Assembly (NCBI GenBank): GCA_037783545.1
Contig: JBBELK010001114.1
Coordinates: 1-64,000 of the forward strand
Origin: Henricia sp. BOLD:AAB3569
Lineage: Eukaryota; Echinodermata; Asteroidea; Spinulosida; Echinasteridae
Direction of reading: 5' to 3'
Length of the DNA stretch: 64,000 bases
A program made the position numbers and the translations under genes. The notes under the pieces were generated by a model, which saw only the letters and a list, made by a program, of their open reading frames with translations, had not been told where the DNA came from and ran no database searches. Below are positions 61,121 through 64,000 of this stretch, in pieces (position 1 is the first letter of the stretch; every line of letters starts with the position of its first letter).

Positions 61121-64000
61121 AGTCCGAATGACTGAGCATGCGCACAACTCAGGAGTACCCCAAAGAGGTGTGTACAGACAGCCACGGTTTGCGTGAGAGC
61201 AGTCAGGAAGCCTCAACCCAGTTTTTTCTAAACTTTGAAATTTCTCTGCCATTTCCCGGCGAAAGTCTGTCAATTTTTTATGACAAGTGCGCAATATAGA
61301 GAGTTTAGGGCATGCAAAATTTGAAGTTCGTCGGAACATTTTTCGACCTTCAAATTTGCCGACGTTTGGACCACACTTTGACCAAATTGCCGAGCCAAAC
61401 TGCGGTGCGTTAACGACAGTCCGAATGACTGAGCATGCGCACAACTCAGGAGTACCCCAAAGAGGTGTGTACAGACAGCCACGGTTTGCGTGAGAGCAGT
61501 CAGGAAGCCTCAACCCAGTTTTTTCTAAACTTTGAAATTTCTCTGCCATTTCCCGGCGAAAGTCTGTCAATGTTTTATGACAAGTGCGCAATATAGAGAG
61601 TTTAGGGCATGCAAAATTTGAAGTTCGTCGGAACATTTTTCGACCTCCAAATTTGCCGACGTTTGGAACACACTTTGACCAAATTGCCGAGCCAAACTGC
61701 GGTGCGTTAACGACAGTCCGAATGACTGAGCATGCGCACAACTCAGGAGTACCCCAAAGAGGTGTGTACAGACAGCCACGGTTTGCGTGAGAGCAGTCAG
61801 GAAGCCTCAACCCAGTTTTTTCTAAACTTTGAAATTTCTCTGCCATTTCCCGGCGAAAGTCTGTCAATTTTTTTATGACAAGTGCGCAATATAGAGAGTT
61901 TAGGGCATGCAAAATTTGAAGTTCGTCGGAACATTTTTCGACCTCCAAATTTGCCGACGTTTGGACCACACTTTGACCAAATTGCCGAGCCAAACTGCGG
62001 TGCGTTAACGACAGTCCGAATGACTGAGCATGCGCACAACTCAGGAGTACCCCAAAGAGGTGTGTACAGACAGCCACGGTTTGCGTGAGAGCAGTCAGGA
62101 AGCCTCAACCCAGTTTTTTCTAAACTTTGAAATTTCTCTGCCATTTCCCGGCGAAAGTCTGTCAATTTTTTATGACAAGTGCGCAATATAGAGAGTTTAG
62201 GGCATGCAAAATTTGAAGTTCGTCGGAACATTTTTTGACCTCAAAATTTGCCGACGTTTGGACCACACTTTGACCAAATTGCCGAGCCAAACTGCGGTGC
62301 GTTAACGACAGTCCGAATGACTGAGCATGCGCACAACTCAGGAGTATCCCAAAGAGGTGTGTACAGACAGCCACGGTTTGCGTGAGAGCAGTCAGGAAGC
62401 CTCAACCCAGTTTTTTTTCTAAACTTTGAAATTTCTCTGCCATTTCCCGGCGAAAGTCTGTCAATTTTGTATGACAAGTGCGCAATATAGAGAGTTTAGG
62501 GCATGCAAAATTTGAAATTCGTCGGAACATTTTTCGACCTCCAAATTTGCCGACGTTTGGACCACACTTTGACCAAATTGCCGAGCCAAACTGCGGTGCG
62601 TTAACGACAGTCCGAATGACTGAGCATGCGCACAACTCAGGAGTACCCCAAAGAGGTGTGTACAGACAGCCACGGTTTGCGTGAGAGCAGTCAGGAAGCC
62701 TCAACCCAGTTTTTTCTAAACTTTGAAATTTCTCTGCCATTTCCCGGCGAAAGTCTGTCAATTTTGTATGACAAGTGCGCAATATAGAGAGTTTAGGGCA
62801 TGCAAAATTTGAAGTTCGTCGGAACATTTTTCGACCTCAAAATTTGCCGACGTTTGGACCACACTTTGACCAAATTGCCGAGCCAAACTGCGGTGCGTTA
62901 ACGACAGTCCGAATGACTGAGCATGCGCACAACTCAGGAGTACCCCAAAGAGGTGTGTACAGACAGCCACGGTTTGCGTGAGAGCAGTCAGGAAGCCTCA
63001 ACCCAGTTTTTTCTAAACTTTGAATTTTCTCTGCCATTTCCCGGCGAAAGTCTGTCAATTTTGTATGACAAGTGCGCAATATAGAGAGTTTAGGGCATGC
63101 TAAATTTGAAGTTCGTCGGAACATTTTTCGACCTCCAAATTTGCCGACGTTTGGACCACACTTTGACCAAATTGCCGAGCCAAACTGCGGTGCGTTAACG
63201 ACAGTCCGAATGACTGAGCATGCGCACAACTCAGGAGTACCCCAAAGAGGTGTGTACAGACAGCCACGGTTTGCGTGAGAGCAGTCAGGAAGCCTCAACC
63301 CAGTTTTTTCTAAACTTTGAAATTTCTCTGCCATTTCCCGGCGAAAGTCTGTCAATTTTTTATGACAAGTGCGCAATATAGAGAGTTTAGGGCATGCAAA
63401 ATTTGAAGTTCGTCGGAACATTTTTCGACCTCCAAATTTGCCGACGTTTGGACCACACTTTGACCAAATTGCCGAGCCAAACTGCGGTGCGTTAACGACA
63501 GTCCGAATGACTGAGCATGCGCACAACTCAGGAGTACCCCAAAGAGGTGTGTACAGACAGCCACGGTTTGCGTGAGAGCAGTCAGGAAGCCTCAACCCAG
63601 TTTTTTCTAAACTTTGAAATTTCTCTGCCATTTCCCGGCGAAAGTCTGTCAATTTTGTATGACAAGTGCGCAATATAGAGAGTTTAGGGCATGCTAAATT
63701 TGAAGTTCGTCGGAACATTTTTCGACCTCCAAATTTGCCGACGTTTGGACCACACTTTGACCAAATTGCCGAGCCAAACTGCGGTGCGTTAACGACAGTC
63801 CGAATGACTGAGCATGCGCACAACTCAGGAGTACCCCAAAGAGGTGTGTACAAACAGCCACGGTTTGCGTGAGAGCAGTCAGGAAGCCTCAACCCAGTTT
63901 TTTCTAAACTTTGAAATTTCTCTGCCATTTCCCGGCGAAAGTCTGTCAATTTTTTATGACAATTGCGCAATATAGAGAGTTTAGGGCATGCAAAATTTGA
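61073..64000. repeat. 297-bp satellite array right of insert 2, continuing past the window
   Basis: About ten monomers, clean apart from scattered substitutions such as GACCTTC at 61348, GGAACACAC at 61667, TTTTTTGACCTCAAAA at about 62230 and GTCAATGTTTTATG at 61568. TCAATTTTGTATG precedes the monomers at 62478, 62775, 63072 and 63666. GCATGCTAAATTT occurs in those at 63072 and 63666, suggesting a 594-bp dimer. The array runs off the right edge in the monomer starting at 63963, so its length is unknown. No gene is present. Confidence 0.93.

Noticed and set aside
1-64000. CRISPR array
   Set aside because: The whole 297-bp unit is conserved, with no short repeat alternating with unique spacers.

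Overview
The window is satellite DNA from end to end. A monomer of 297 bp (about 46% G+C, 16 CpG dinucleotides in the common form) is repeated head to tail, always in the same orientation. Counting one fixed point per monomer (the GTGCGCAATATAG motif, used here as base 1) gives about 211 monomer starts between positions 278 and 63963. I see no protein-coding gene, tRNA, rRNA, CRISPR array or intact transposable element. Long tandem arrays with higher-order blocks are typical of eukaryotic heterochromatin (pericentromere, centromere, subtelomere or a sex or B chromosome). I do not recognise the monomer and cannot name the species.

Layout. 1-10955: about 37 monomers full of single-base insertions and deletions, densest at the left edge; this looks like unpolished consensus at a contig end. 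10956-17493: clean, almost uniform monomers. 17494-28949: monomers with linked diagnostic variants, including three copies of a 251-bp monomer with a 46-bp deletion and a pentameric higher-order repeat. 28950-45531: a mosaic of trimeric and tetrameric blocks, a trimer cassette found four times at irregular spacing, and a 1150-bp tandem duplication carrying a 40-bp deletion. 45532-49949: mostly uniform, with one 61-bp deletion. 49950-55132: a 1188-bp tetramer duplicated in tandem, then paired monomers with a 23-bp internal duplication.

The array is broken twice by the same 705-bp non-satellite segment (55133-55837 and 60368-61072). The two copies appear base-for-base identical, lie 5235 bp apart and sit at the same monomer phase with the same junctions. 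Each holds a 24-bp near-perfect palindrome, a 67-bp minisatellite of about four units and roughly 350 bp of unrecognised sequence. This points to one capture event followed by amplification with the surrounding satellite. The array between and after the inserts (55838-60367, 61073-64000) repeats variants seen before the first insert.

Nothing here works together as genes do. The processes visible are unequal exchange or conversion (identical blocks, shifted duplications), short-homology deletion inside monomers, and capture plus co-amplification of foreign DNA. Long minus-strand open frames exist because 297 is a multiple of three; I treat them as by-products.
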